A stretch of 64,000 nucleotides of DNA from Coriobacteriia bacterium (GTDB lineage: Bacteria; Actinomycetota; Coriobacteriia; Coriobacteriales; UMGS124). The stretch spans positions 96,780 through 160,779 of the forward strand of contig JAGZEG010000009.1 in the NCBI GenBank assembly GCA_018368455.1, in the 5' to 3' direction. A program made the translations under genes and the position numbers. How positions within the stretch are numbered: the stretch's first letter is position 1; every line of letters begins with the position of its first letter. Under the pieces are notes generated by a model. The model did not search any database and was not told the origin of the DNA. It was given only the letters and a program-made list of their open reading frames with translations. Positions 42,706 through 51,432 of this stretch are shown here, piece after piece.

Positions 42706-44235
42706 ATGTCAGACGAGGAGAAGGTGAACGCCCCAGTCACCGGTTCCCCCGAGGCGCCGGCCGCCGGCGGCACCGTGGTCAGGAAGGCCAAGCATTGGCC
42801 TGTCGTGATCTCGGCCATCGCTGTTGTGGCCATCGCCGTGCTGGTTGCATTCTTGCACTGGCATGAGGAGCCGACGTTCTGCAACGCGTTCTGCCACCAG
42901 CCCATGGATCGCTATGTCGAGGGCTACTACAGCCAGGACATGTCCATGGAGGCGGCTGTCCACGAGCAGAACGGCGTGACGTGCCTGGGTTGCCACTGGA
43001 CGCAGGCCAAGATGATGGACCTGGTCAACGAGGTTGTCGTGTGGGCCACCGATGGCTTCACCGACCCGCTGCACGATGAGACGGGCATCGCCAACGACGA
43101 GTTCTGCGGCAAGTGCCATGACGGCGTGACGGCTCCTACGAAGGAGTCCGCGACGGCCGACATGCCCTACGATCCGCACAACATCCCGGCTGACGTCGCC
43201 ATGCACCAGACGGCCGGCGCTGACGGCGGTGCGATCATCTGCTCCGACTGCCACAAGGCCCACAAGGCGTCCACGATGATGTGCGCCGAGTGCCACGCTG
43301 ACTACTTCAACGCCGAGAACGGCACCATTCCTGAGGGTTGGGCTGTCCCTGAGGACGCCAAGGCTCAGGTTTCGGAGAAGTACGGCATCTTTGATCCGCA
43401 CAACTACCCGACCGACGTCGCCATGCACCAGACGGCTGGCGCCGACGGCGGTCCCATTGCGTGCGCCGACTGCCACAAGCCTGCGGGCGAGCAGTCTGTC
43501 ATGATCTGCGCTCAGTGCCACGCCGACTCGTTCACGACCGAGAACGGCCTCGTGCCCGAGGGTTGGGTTGTGCCTGAGGGTGCCATCGACGTTCTGAGCA
43601 TGGCTGCCGCTGCGGCTGCCGAGCCCGAGGAGGACAGCTCCGCTGCGTCCGCTGACGTGAGCGCTGTCGCCGACGGCACGTACACCGGCGAGGCCCAGGG
43701 CATGGAGTCCACCATCAAGGTCTCGGTGACCGTTGCCGGCGGCAAGATCACCGAGCTCACGGCCGAGGGCCAGGAGACCGAGGGCATCGGCTCCAAGGCG
43801 CTCGACGAGCTGCCCGGCGCCATCGTGGCCGCCGGCACGACGGATGGCGTCGACGGCATTGCCGGCGCGACCGTCACCTCCAAGGCCATCTTCGACGCGA
43901 CGAACGCCGCACTGGGTGGCGGCTCCTCTGACGACGCGGCCGCCTCTGACGGCGCCGTGGACGTGAGCGCTATCGCCGATGGCACGTACGAGGGCACGGG
44001 CAAGGGCATCGGCGGCGACGTTCCCGTGAGCGTCACCGTTGCCGGCGGCAAGATCACCGAGGTCACCGTTGGTGACAACGCCGAGACGCAGGGCATCGGC
44101 ACGAACGCCATCGAGCAGCTGCCCGAGGCCATCGTTGCTGCCAACGGCACCGCTGGCGTTGACGTCGTGTCCGGCGCGACCGTGACGTCGAAGGCCATCT
44201 TCGACGCCGTGGACGCCGCTCTGGCGAGCGCGTAA
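42706..44235 (+). CDS. NapC/NirT-type multihaem cytochrome c fused to two FMN-binding domains
   Basis: This 509-residue membrane-anchored electron carrier has one N-terminal span (about 31-50). Haem-binding sites follow: an unusual C-x3-C-H at 59-64 and six C-x2-C-H at 93, 134, 179, 193, 253 and 268. Residues about 155-218 and 229-292 are a tandem duplication, each with two haems and the shared DPHN.P.DVAMHQTAGADGG segment. An Ala/Glu/Ser linker leads to two consecutive FMN-binding domains (about 322-410 and 425-509), each ending in the covalent-FMN motif GATVTSKAI. It probably passes electrons from menaquinol to flavin outside the membrane. The ATG at 42706 has AAGGAGGAG. Terminator downstream. 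Confidence 0.88.
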   Translation: MSDEEKVNAPVTGSPEAPAAGGTVVRKAKHWPVVISAIAVVAIAVLVAFLHWHEEPTFCNAFCHQPMDRYVEGYYSQDMSMEAAVHEQNGVTCLGCHWTQAKMMDLVNEVVVWATDGFTDPLHDETGIANDEFCGKCHDGVTAPTKESATADMPYDPHNIPADVAMHQTAGADGGAIICSDCHKAHKASTMMCAECHADYFNAENGTIPEGWAVPEDAKAQVSEKYGIFDPHNYPTDVAMHQTAGADGGPIACADCHKPAGEQSVMICAQCHADSFTTENGLVPEGWVVPEGAIDVLSMAAAAAAEPEEDSSAASADVSAVADGTYTGEAQGMESTIKVSVTVAGGKITELTAEGQETEGIGSKALDELPGAIVAAGTTDGVDGIAGATVTSKAIFDATNAALGGGSSDDAAASDGAVDVSAIADGTYEGTGKGIGGDVPVSVTVAGGKITEVTVGDNAETQGIGTNAIEQLPEAIVAANGTAGVDVVSGATVTSKAIFDAVDAALASA

Positions 44236-44288
44236 GCACACGAGGCAAACGCGCCCCGCATGCGCTAGCGAGGCGAAAGAGATCTACC

Positions 44289-44317
44289 GGGGTCGTCCGA
44301 GAGGACGGCCCCTTTTT
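44289..44317 (+). terminator. Intrinsic terminator after the cytochrome gene
   Basis: GGGGTCGTCC (44289-44298) pairs with GGACGGCCCC (44303-44312) around GAGA, followed by TTTTT. Confidence 0.88.
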
Positions 44318-44438
44318 GTTGGTGCAGGGCAGCGACCGTCTGCTGCCCCGAGCGCGTTTGCGCTACACTGGTTCGCAAGCGATGGCCTTACCGTAGGATC
44401 AGGCCGTCTCAACCTCACCTTCAACGTCAAGGAGCGTC

Positions 44439-45506
44439 ATGTCCCTCTCCATCGGCATCGTCGGCCTGCCCAACGTCGGCAAGTCAACTCTGTTCACGGC
44501 TCTCACAAAGCAGGGCGGTCTTGCGGCGAACTACCCGTTCGCCACGATCGACCCCAACGTCGGCATCGTCGACGTGCCTGACCCCCGTCTCCAGAAGCTG
44601 GCCGACATCGTGCACCCAGGGCGCATCGTTCCGGCGACGGTCGAGTTCGTTGACATCGCAGGCCTCGTGAAGGGCGCGAGCGAGGGAGAGGGGCTCGGAA
44701 ACCAGTTCCTCGCCAACATTCGTGAAGCCGACGCTATCTGCGAGGTTGTTCGATACTTCTCCGACCCTGACGTCGTGCACGTGGCGGGCAAGGTCGACCC
44801 AGCGAGCGACGTCGACACGATCGGCACCGAGCTCATCCTGGCTGACATGGGCACGATCGAGCGCGCGCTGCCGAAGGCCGAGAAAGAGGCGCACCGCGGC
44901 GACAAGCTCAGCGTGACGAAGCTCGCCACGATGAAGCGCCTCTCCGCATGGTTTGATGAGGGCAAGCCCGCTCGCCTCATGGACATGACTGATGACGAGA
45001 AGGCGAGTGTTCACGACCTGTTTCTGCTGACGATGAAGCCGATCCTCTACGTCGCCAACGTCGACGAGGACGGTCTGACGGCTGACCTCGCTCCTATTGA
45101 TGGCGTGAAGCCGCTGCCCATCTGTGCCCAGGTCGAGGCGGAGCTCTCTGAGCTGTCCGACGAGGAGGCCGCCGAGTACCTCGAGAGCCTCGGGCTTGAG
45201 GAGAGCGGCCTGGCCCACCTGGCGCGCGCGGCCTATCAGCTGCTTGGCCTGCAGTCGTTCTTCACGGCCGGCGAGATGGAGGTCAAGGCGTGGACGGTGC
45301 GCATCGGCGCGACGGCGCCTCAGGCGGCCGGCGTCATCCACTCCGACTTCGAGCGCGGTTTCATCAAGGCGGAGACGATCTCGTATGAGGACTACGTCGC
45401 GCTCGGTGGCGAGGCGGGAGCCAGGGCTGCGGGCAGGCTGCGCATGGAGGGCAAGGACTACGTGGTGGCTGACGGCGACGTCATGCACTTCCGCTTCAAC
45501 GTGTAA
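44439..45506 (+). CDS. ychF: Redox-regulated ATPase YchF (Obg family)
   Basis: YchF is a P-loop ATPase of the Obg/TRAFAC class that binds ribosomes and affects stress responses. The 355-residue protein has GIVGLPNVGKSTLFTALT at residue 6, the NYPFATIDPN switch, VDIAGLVKGASEGEGLGNQFL, a coiled region, and the C-terminal TGS domain (TAGEMEVKAWTVRIGATAPQAAGVIHSDFERGFIKAE). The G4-type motif is not the standard NKxD, reading NVDEDG, which accounts for ATP preference in this family. The ATG follows AAGGAGCG. A terminator is found downstream. Confidence 0.96.
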   Translation: MSLSIGIVGLPNVGKSTLFTALTKQGGLAANYPFATIDPNVGIVDVPDPRLQKLADIVHPGRIVPATVEFVDIAGLVKGASEGEGLGNQFLANIREADAICEVVRYFSDPDVVHVAGKVDPASDVDTIGTELILADMGTIERALPKAEKEAHRGDKLSVTKLATMKRLSAWFDEGKPARLMDMTDDEKASVHDLFLLTMKPILYVANVDEDGLTADLAPIDGVKPLPICAQVEAELSELSDEEAAEYLESLGLEESGLAHLARAAYQLLGLQSFFTAGEMEVKAWTVRIGATAPQAAGVIHSDFERGFIKAETISYEDYVALGGEAGARAAGRLRMEGKDYVVADGDVMHFRFNV

Positions 45507-45597
45507 CGCAGGGATGCTCTGGGCTCGAAGCGGCTGAAATTCATACGCGAAGGCCTGGATTGTCCGGGTATTCTTACTCCACAAATGGGTACAAATA

Positions 45598-45646
45598 GGT
45601 CAGGGACAGCGACGGGGCTACCGCCGCAGTTCCTGACCGTTTTTTA
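45598..45646 (+). terminator. Intrinsic terminator after ychF
   Basis: GGTCAGGGAC (45598-45607) and GTTCCTGACC (45629-45638) pair, with a second small stem inside, followed by seven T residues (45640-45646). Confidence 0.88.
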
Positions 45647-45676
45647 TACAGGCACCCTGCGAGGAGGATGATCGCC

Positions 45677-46249
45677 ATGACGACCACCGAAGCCTACATC
45701 ATCGAGCCAGAACGAAAGTCAAAGCACTACAAGTGGTGGTTTGTGGCGCTGGGGGCTGTCATCACGCTGTTGGGCGTCGCCTGCCTCATCTGGCCGGCCC
45801 CCGCGCTCATGGCGGTGGCGATTACGGCGGGTATCGGCTTTCTTGCAGCGGGCGTCAGCGCCATCGCGGCGTTCTTTGACATGGGAGGTTTCGCCCCGCT
45901 CAGCGGATGGTCGCTGCTCAACGGCATCATTGACGTACTGCTCGGCGTCATGTTCCTTGTCGAGCCCATGGTTGGCGGCATCACGGTTGCATGGATGGTG
46001 GGCATCTTCGTCGTGGTCGCCGGCGTCATGGACGGTGTGGCGAGCTGGCGCATGCGCGGCATCACCGGAAATGGCATGTGCGCCCTGGGTATCGTGGGCG
46101 CCGTGCTGACCGTCATCTTTGGCATCCTCATGATGGCTATGCCGGCGCTCTTCATCATCTACCTCGGGTGCATGCTCGTCATGCGCGGCATCATAATCGT
46201 GGTGGCCGCCTTCCAGATCTCCGCGTTCGTCAAGCGCCTCAAGTCCTAG
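45677..46249 (+). CDS. HdeD-family (DUF308) membrane protein
   Basis: This 190-residue protein has six membrane spans in the arrangement of HdeD/DUF308 proteins, which in enterobacteria are linked to acid resistance. The cytoplasmic start has charged residues (EPERKSKHYKWW), followed by paired spans with the family's Gly/Ala/Met pattern and a short C-terminal basic tail (ISAFVKRLKS). Its role in this organism is not known. The ATG at 45677 lies nine bases after AGGAGG. It is convergent with the rhamnose mutarotase gene, with a strong hairpin between them. Confidence 0.8.
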   Translation: MTTTEAYIIEPERKSKHYKWWFVALGAVITLLGVACLIWPAPALMAVAITAGIGFLAAGVSAIAAFFDMGGFAPLSGWSLLNGIIDVLLGVMFLVEPMVGGITVAWMVGIFVVVAGVMDGVASWRMRGITGNGMCALGIVGAVLTVIFGILMMAMPALFIIYLGCMLVMRGIIIVVAAFQISAFVKRLKS

Positions 46250-46334
46250 GCGTTCTCCGCTTGACGGGCATCGCGACGTCCCCGGCTGGGCGATGAACGG
46301 GGTGGTGGCGCAATGCAAGGGACTCAATAACAAT

Positions 46335-46373
46335 AGGGCCGGCTCGCCTGTGTTGGACAGGCGAGCCGGCCCT
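46335..46373. terminator. Hairpin between convergent genes
   Basis: AGGGCCGGCTCGCCTG (46335-46350) and CAGGCGAGCCGGCCCT (46358-46373) form a perfect 16-bp stem between the HdeD-like gene and rhaM, probably serving both directions. Confidence 0.8.
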
Positions 46374-46409
46374 GCTCGTGTGGAACAAGATGGCTAGCTG
46401 GCGCGAGCG

Positions 46410-46760
46410 CTAGTCGAGGTGAAAGGCGCAGTGCAGATCGGTGGAGACGGGGCTCTCGTCCGGGTTGGTCTCCATGACGGATGCCATGAAGTGCCACCAG
46501 CGCTTGCACACCTCGGTCTGAGCGCTTGTGTCGTAGTGTGCCGGGTCCTTGACCTCGATGTAGCCAAAGAGTGTGTCGGAGTCAGGGTCGATGAAGATCG
46601 AGTAGTTGCGTGCGCCGTACTCGTGGAGCATGTCGGCCATCTCGGGCCACAGCTCGTTGTGGCGCCGCTCGTACTCCTCCTTGAAGCCGGGGAAGAGCTT
46701 CATCTTGAAGCCCTCGATCACGTATCCATCCGCTGTGCGACGTGGATTCTCCTCAGCCAT
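46410..46760 (-). CDS. rhaM: L-rhamnose mutarotase
   Basis: RhaM interconverts alpha and beta anomers of L-rhamnose so that uptake feeds the isomerase efficiently. The 116-residue protein has the family motifs FKMKLFPGFKEEYERRHNELWPEM with the active-site His, the IFIDPDSDTLFGYIE strand and CKRWWHFMASVMETN. It is transcribed after the MFS transporter on the minus strand, only 24 bases behind it, and is convergent with HdeD. The ATG has a GAAGGAAG ribosome site. It belongs functionally with rhaB-rhaA-rhaD on the opposite strand. Confidence 0.93.
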   Translation of the reverse strand: MAEENPRRTADGYVIEGFKMKLFPGFKEEYERRHNELWPEMADMLHEYGARNYSIFIDPDSDTLFGYIEVKDPAHYDTSAQTEVCKRWWHFMASVMETNPDESPVSTDLHCAFHLD

Positions 46761-46784
46761 CAGCTTCCTTCTCTCTTGTCGGGC

Positions 46785-48158
46785 CTACAGGTTGGAGCCG
46801 TAGCGCTCACGGGTGATCTCGTCGAGCGTGCGGCCCTGCGTCTTCGGGCATCCGACGACGCCGACGATCAGCGAGATCGCGAGGAAACCGCACATGATGA
46901 CGGCAATGGTCGTAAAGCCCGCGTTGGTCGAGACGTCGATGATGCCGACAGCCACGATGGACCAGATGCCGAGCACGCCGCGCACGAGGAAAAACATGAT
47001 GCCCTGAACGCCGCCGCGATACTGCGTCGGGAAGAGCTCGGTCGACCACAGCGCGTAGAAGCACTGGGCGGAGAAGCCAGCGGAGACGCCCCAGAGGATG
47101 ACGTAGGCCCACAGAACCCAACCGAGGCTCTCGTTGGCGCCGTTCGGGTCGAACTGCGTGCCGAAGTACGCCATGACGGCCCAGGAAAGCAACGCGAGCA
47201 GGGCGGAGACGCCAAACAGCACGCGGTGGGAAATCTTGTCGCCGAGCTTGGAGAAGATGACGAGCGAGCACACGGCGCACAGGACCCACTGCGCCGTCGA
47301 GAGCAGCGAGATCGTCGTGTCGTTCAGGTTGCCGGCCGCCTTGTAAAGGTAGGGCATGAACTGGCCGTTGCTGCCGGCCACGAGGTTCCACGTGAGGTAG
47401 ACGCACACGAGGAACAGGATCGTCTTGACGTTGACGCTGTTCTTGAGGGCGCGGGCCATCATGGAGCCAAAGCCCTCATGGCTGGACTCTTGGGCGCGCT
47501 TCTCGGCCCAGTCCTGCGACTCCTTGAGCTTGCGCTGCAGGTTCCATGCGATAAGCGCGATGACGAAGAGCACGGCCATGATGATGCGCGAAGCGAGCAG
47601 GCCGTCAAACGGGCCGTACGTCCCCGCTGCGAGCAGTGTCTTGCCGTCGGCGCCGAACGCCGGGAACACGAAGGAGAGCACGAGCGATAGCGCGAAGATG
47701 GCCGCGGGGCCCATGGACCAGGCGAACTGCGAGATGCCGATGTTGGCGGCGCGCTGCGTGGACTGCGAGGTCTCGGAGATGTAGCTCCACGAGGCGGGCA
47801 CGCCGGCGCCGACGGACAGGCCGGAGATGACGATGCCGAGCACGACCATGGGCAGGTTGACGGCACACATCATGAGCAGTACGCCGAGTGCGTAGACGAG
47901 CAGGTTGAACTTGTAGATGATCGTTCGCCCGTAACGGTCGGTCAGAAAGCCTCCGACAAGGGCGCCGATGGCGGCGCCGAACGCGTTGGCGCCGATGGCA
48001 CCGAGAATGGACGTCCACAGCGAGCCAAAGCCAAACGCGACGGCCCACGCGCTCAGGCAGACGCTAGAACCTACGATGCAGCCGGAGTCCAGGAAGTTCG
48101 TCAATGACACGGCGATGGTGCTCTTCCTACTCTCCCTTGCCGATGGATCGGATGACAC
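46785..48158 (-). CDS. MFS sugar transporter, probably for L-rhamnose
   Basis: This 457-residue major facilitator has twelve spans with the sugar-porter signatures: GGFLTDRYGRTIIYKFNLL after span 2 and a central loop rich in charged residues (ESQDWAEKRAQESSHEG). The second half repeats the pattern (SKLGDKISHRVLF), and the end carries RTLDEITRERYG, similar to other proton-linked hexose/inositol porters. Substrate is inferred from its position: co-transcribed with rhaM and divergent from the rhamnose operon. The GTG at 48158 follows GAGGGGAG; the frame is open to 48326 without family similarity. Confidence 0.78.
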   Translation of the reverse strand: MSSDPSARESRKSTIAVSLTNFLDSGCIVGSSVCLSAWAVAFGFGSLWTSILGAIGANAFGAAIGALVGGFLTDRYGRTIIYKFNLLVYALGVLLMMCAVNLPMVVLGIVISGLSVGAGVPASWSYISETSQSTQRAANIGISQFAWSMGPAAIFALSLVLSFVFPAFGADGKTLLAAGTYGPFDGLLASRIIMAVLFVIALIAWNLQRKLKESQDWAEKRAQESSHEGFGSMMARALKNSVNVKTILFLVCVYLTWNLVAGSNGQFMPYLYKAAGNLNDTTISLLSTAQWVLCAVCSLVIFSKLGDKISHRVLFGVSALLALLSWAVMAYFGTQFDPNGANESLGWVLWAYVILWGVSAGFSAQCFYALWSTELFPTQYRGGVQGIMFFLVRGVLGIWSIVAVGIIDVSTNAGFTTIAVIMCGFLAISLIVGVVGCPKTQGRTLDEITRERYGSNL

Positions 48159-48417
48159 GGCAGCTCCCCTCTCGGGATGATGAATAGGGCGTGCGGCCAG
48201 GCCGTCGTGCTTCAGGGCGACACTTTCCGGGCGTTTGCAAGCGCGTGGCATGACCGCTGCGCACAATAACGCCTGGCGACCGTTCACAGGGAAAATCATA
48301 GAGAAGCGGACTGAATGTGTACGCAAGCGGTTGACAACGTCGTACTATGGGGCTGCGGGGCGCGAGCTATCTGGTTCGCGACACCGCGTCGGTTCCGAAC
48401 CTCGACCAAGGGGAGCC
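48159..48417. promoter_or_regulatory. Divergent control region of the rhamnose locus
   Basis: This 259-base gap separates the transporter-rhaM unit from pyk-rhaBAD, so promoters for both must lie here. I see a TTGACA (48331-48336) and two related GCAAGCG motifs (48237-48243 and 48323-48329), but no correctly spaced -35/-10 pair and no regulator gene beside it. Confidence 0.4.
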
Positions 48418-49857
48418 ATGGCACGAAGGACGAAGATCGTCTGTACCCTGGGCAGCGCTAGTGACAGCGAACGCGTGCTGGAGGGGATGGTCGCAGCCGG
48501 CATGGACGTGGCTCGCGTAAACCTCTCGTATGGGTGCCGCGAAGAGGTGCGCGCCCGAGTCGAGCGTCTCAAGCGCGTGCGCACGCGGCTCAAGTCACAC
48601 GTCGCGCTCATGTTCGACACAAAGGGGCCCGAGGTACGCACCGGCGCGCTTGCCGACAACCGGCCCGTGCGCCTCGTGGCTGGCATGCGCTTCACGCTGA
48701 CGCCGCGTGCGGTGCAGGGCACCGCCCGCATCGTCTCGCAAACCTACCCGGATCTGGCGCGCCACGTGGGGCCCGGCACGATCATCCTTCTGGACAGTGG
48801 CCGTATCGAGCTCGCCGTTGACGAGGTGGCGGGCGACGACGTCGTCTGCACGGTGCAGACGACGGGCGAGCTTGGCCCGCACAAGGCGCTCAACGTGCCC
48901 GGGACGCCGCTCGACCTGCCGGCCATCACCGACGCCGATCGCGACGACATCCTTTACGGTATCGAGGCCGGCATCGATTATCTGGCCCTGTCGTTCGTGC
49001 GCGACGCCGCGTGCGTTGAGACGGCCCGGGCGTTTCTGGCGGAGCATGGCGATGCTGGCATCAAGATCATCGCGAAGATCGAGGATGCCGAGGGTGTCGA
49101 GAACCTCGACGAGATCGTGGCGGCTGCCGACGGCGTGATGATCGCACGCGGTGATCTGGGCCTCGAGGTGCCTTTCGAGCGGGTGCCCGGCATCCAGCAC
49201 CGCGTCGTGGCGGCGTGCAACCGGCGGTACAAGCCGGTCATCGTGGCGACGCAGATTCTCGACTCCATGGTACGCAACCCCAGCCCGACGCGCGCGGAGG
49301 TCTCCGACGTGGCAAGCGCCATCGCGGATGGGGCAGACGCGCTGCTGCTCTCGGTGGGCACGGCGGCCGGCAAGTACCCCGTCGAGACCGTTCGCGCCCT
49401 GGACAAGGTTGCCTGCGCTGCCGAGGACGGGCTTGACGAAAGCACGCACCTCGACGACCACGCGCGCAACGCGGCAGAGGGCGTCGTGAGCTCGGTTGCC
49501 ATCGCCGCAGCCCAGACGGCGGAGCGCGTGGGGGCGCGCTGCATCGTGACGCCGACGATGGAGGGCAAGACCGCGCGCATGGTGTCGAGCTTCCGCTCGG
49601 CGCTGCCGGTCTATGCGGTGACGCCGCGCGAGGAGACGGCGCGCCGCCTCATGCTGTACTGGGGCGTCACGCCGCTGATCGGCGACGTCGAGGGCCCGGC
49701 CGACAAGGTCATTGCGAACGCGCGCCAGGTGCTCGTCGACGCGGGCTTGCTCGCGGTGGGCGACGTCGCGGTGTTCACGGCGGGCGACCGTGCCACGAGT
49801 CCCGTCGTTGGCTCTTCGACAATGACGAACATGATGTATGTCGTGCAGGTGAAGTAG
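48418..49857 (+). CDS. pyk: Pyruvate kinase, divergent paralogue
   Basis: Pyruvate kinase turns phosphoenolpyruvate and ADP into pyruvate and ATP. The 479-residue protein has the KIVCTLGSAS start, MFDTKGPEVRTG, IIAKIEDAEGVENLDEI, the metal-binding MIARGDLGLEVP and the VATQILDSM motif with its catalytic Thr. Several normally fixed residues differ: ARVNLSYG replaces the usual NFSHG (His to Tyr), KIED replaces KIEN, and LLSVGTAAGKYP replaces MLSGETAxGxYP, losing the Glu. The Lys, Asp and Thr of the active site remain. It leads the rhamnose genes, 84 bases before rhaB, which suggests pathway-dedicated expression. The ATG has AAGGGGAG. Confidence 0.88.
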   Translation: MARRTKIVCTLGSASDSERVLEGMVAAGMDVARVNLSYGCREEVRARVERLKRVRTRLKSHVALMFDTKGPEVRTGALADNRPVRLVAGMRFTLTPRAVQGTARIVSQTYPDLARHVGPGTIILLDSGRIELAVDEVAGDDVVCTVQTTGELGPHKALNVPGTPLDLPAITDADRDDILYGIEAGIDYLALSFVRDAACVETARAFLAEHGDAGIKIIAKIEDAEGVENLDEIVAAADGVMIARGDLGLEVPFERVPGIQHRVVAACNRRYKPVIVATQILDSMVRNPSPTRAEVSDVASAIADGADALLLSVGTAAGKYPVETVRALDKVACAAEDGLDESTHLDDHARNAAEGVVSSVAIAAAQTAERVGARCIVTPTMEGKTARMVSSFRSALPVYAVTPREETARRLMLYWGVTPLIGDVEGPADKVIANARQVLVDAGLLAVGDVAVFTAGDRATSPVVGSSTMTNMMYVVQVK

Positions 49858-49941
49858 CGAACTGGCGGATCGGGACGGCGCTTCCCGCTTGTGCGGGGCG
49901 CCCGACGTCGTGCCCGGCCGCGGGGATCGAAGGATACGGAC

Positions 49942-51432
49942 ATGCCAACCTACCATCTCGCCATCGACATCGGTGCCTCAAGCGGGCGCGCCATCCTGGG
50001 CTGGCTCGCTTCTGACGGCCGCCTTGAGCTGCGGGAGGTTCACCGCTTCGACAACGCGCAGTGCCGCGTGGACGGTCATGACTGCTGGGACGTCGATATG
50101 CTGCTCGAGGGCATCCTCGACGGCCTGGCACGCTGCCACGAGTGTGGGTGCGAGCCGGCGACGATGGGCATCGACACATGGGGCGTCGACTTCGTGTTGC
50201 TCGACGCCGACGGGCGGCCGACGACCGACGCCGTGGCCTACCGCGATGCGCGCACGCACGGCATTTACGCGCAAGCAGACGCCCTGCTCGACCCGACGCT
50301 TCACTATCGGCTGACCGGCATCCAGCGCCAGCCGTTCAACACGGTCTATCAACTGTTGGCGTTGGCGGGGGAGCACCCGGAGCAGGTCGAGGCCGCCACG
50401 CGCTTCCTCATGATGCCGGAGTACCTGAACTACCTGCTCACGGGTGTGATGGCCAACGAGTACACCAACGCGACGACGACGGGGATGCTCAACGCGCGTA
50501 CGAAGGACTGGGAGTCCGGCGTGCTCGAGGCGTTTGGCATTCCTGCGGGCATGTTTGAGCGACCGGTGATGCCTGGCGCGACGATCGGGGGCCTGCTGCC
50601 GCGCTGGCGCGAGCGCGTGGGCTTTGATGCGCAGGTTATGCTGCCGGCTACGCACGACACCGGGTCGGGCTACCTCGCGATTCCAGCGACCGACGCCGAC
50701 GCCGTCTACATCAGCAGCGGCACGTGGAGCCTGCTGGGCGTTGAGAACGAGGGGCCGATCACGAGCGACGCGGCGCGCCTCCAGAACTTCACGAACGAGG
50801 GCGGCTTCCAATATCGCTTCCGCTTCCTGAAGAACATCATGGGGCTGTGGATGATCCAGTCCATCCGTCGCGAGCTCAACGGCGTGGACTACGTGGCCGG
50901 CAAGGGCGGCGATCACGCGCGCGCTCGGGAAATGGCGGCCGCGATGGCGCCCGACGGCTCTGCCCACGAGTTCAGCTTCCCCGAGCTGGCGGAGCTTGCT
51001 CGCGGCTGTGAGAGCTTCACTTCCATCGTCAACGTCAACGACGATGCCTTCCTCGCGCCCGACTCCATGGTCGACGCCGTGTGCACGATGTGTCGGGAGA
51101 CGGGCCAGGCCGAGCCTCAGAGCGTCGGCGAGGTCATGCAGTGCGTCTACCGTAGCCTTGTGCGCTGCTACGCCGAGGCCATCGAGGACCTGTCGTTTCT
51201 CACGGGGCGTCGCTACACGTCCATCAACATCGTGGGCGGCGGCTGTCAGGACACCTATCTCAACGAGCTCACGGCCCGGGCCACGGGCCTGCCGGTATAT
51301 GCGGGCCCCGTCGAGGGCACAGCCCTTGGTAACCTCATGGTGCAGATGATCGCTGCCGGCGAGTTCGCCGATCTGGCCGCTGCCCGTGATGCGATACGCA
51401 CGTCATTCGAGATTAAGGAGATCAGAGCATGA
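49942..51432 (+). CDS. rhaB: L-rhamnulokinase
   Basis: RhaB phosphorylates L-rhamnulose to rhamnulose 1-phosphate with ATP. The 496-residue FGGY-family kinase has the N-terminal ATP motif AIDIGASSGRAILG, the catalytic Asp in MGIDTWGVDFVLL (GVDF), ATHDTGSGYLAIP, YISSGTWSLLGVE and the C-terminal INIVGGGCQDTYLNELTA. The ATG at 49942 has GAAGG upstream. Its stop overlaps the rhaA start as ATGA. Confidence 0.95.
   Translation: MPTYHLAIDIGASSGRAILGWLASDGRLELREVHRFDNAQCRVDGHDCWDVDMLLEGILDGLARCHECGCEPATMGIDTWGVDFVLLDADGRPTTDAVAYRDARTHGIYAQADALLDPTLHYRLTGIQRQPFNTVYQLLALAGEHPEQVEAATRFLMMPEYLNYLLTGVMANEYTNATTTGMLNARTKDWESGVLEAFGIPAGMFERPVMPGATIGGLLPRWRERVGFDAQVMLPATHDTGSGYLAIPATDADAVYISSGTWSLLGVENEGPITSDAARLQNFTNEGGFQYRFRFLKNIMGLWMIQSIRRELNGVDYVAGKGGDHARAREMAAAMAPDGSAHEFSFPELAELARGCESFTSIVNVNDDAFLAPDSMVDAVCTMCRETGQAEPQSVGEVMQCVYRSLVRCYAEAIEDLSFLTGRRYTSINIVGGGCQDTYLNELTARATGLPVYAGPVEGTALGNLMVQMIAAGEFADLAAARDAIRTSFEIKEIRA

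Noticed and set aside
48235..48330. LacI-type operators (GCAAGCG motifs)
   Set aside because: A similar GTTTGCAAGCG also occurs by the divIVA terminator (about 24560), so the motif is not specific to the rhamnose region.
48331..48348. TTGACA followed by TACTAT as promoter of pyk-rhaBAD
   Set aside because: The spacer is only six bases, so they cannot be a -35/-10 pair.
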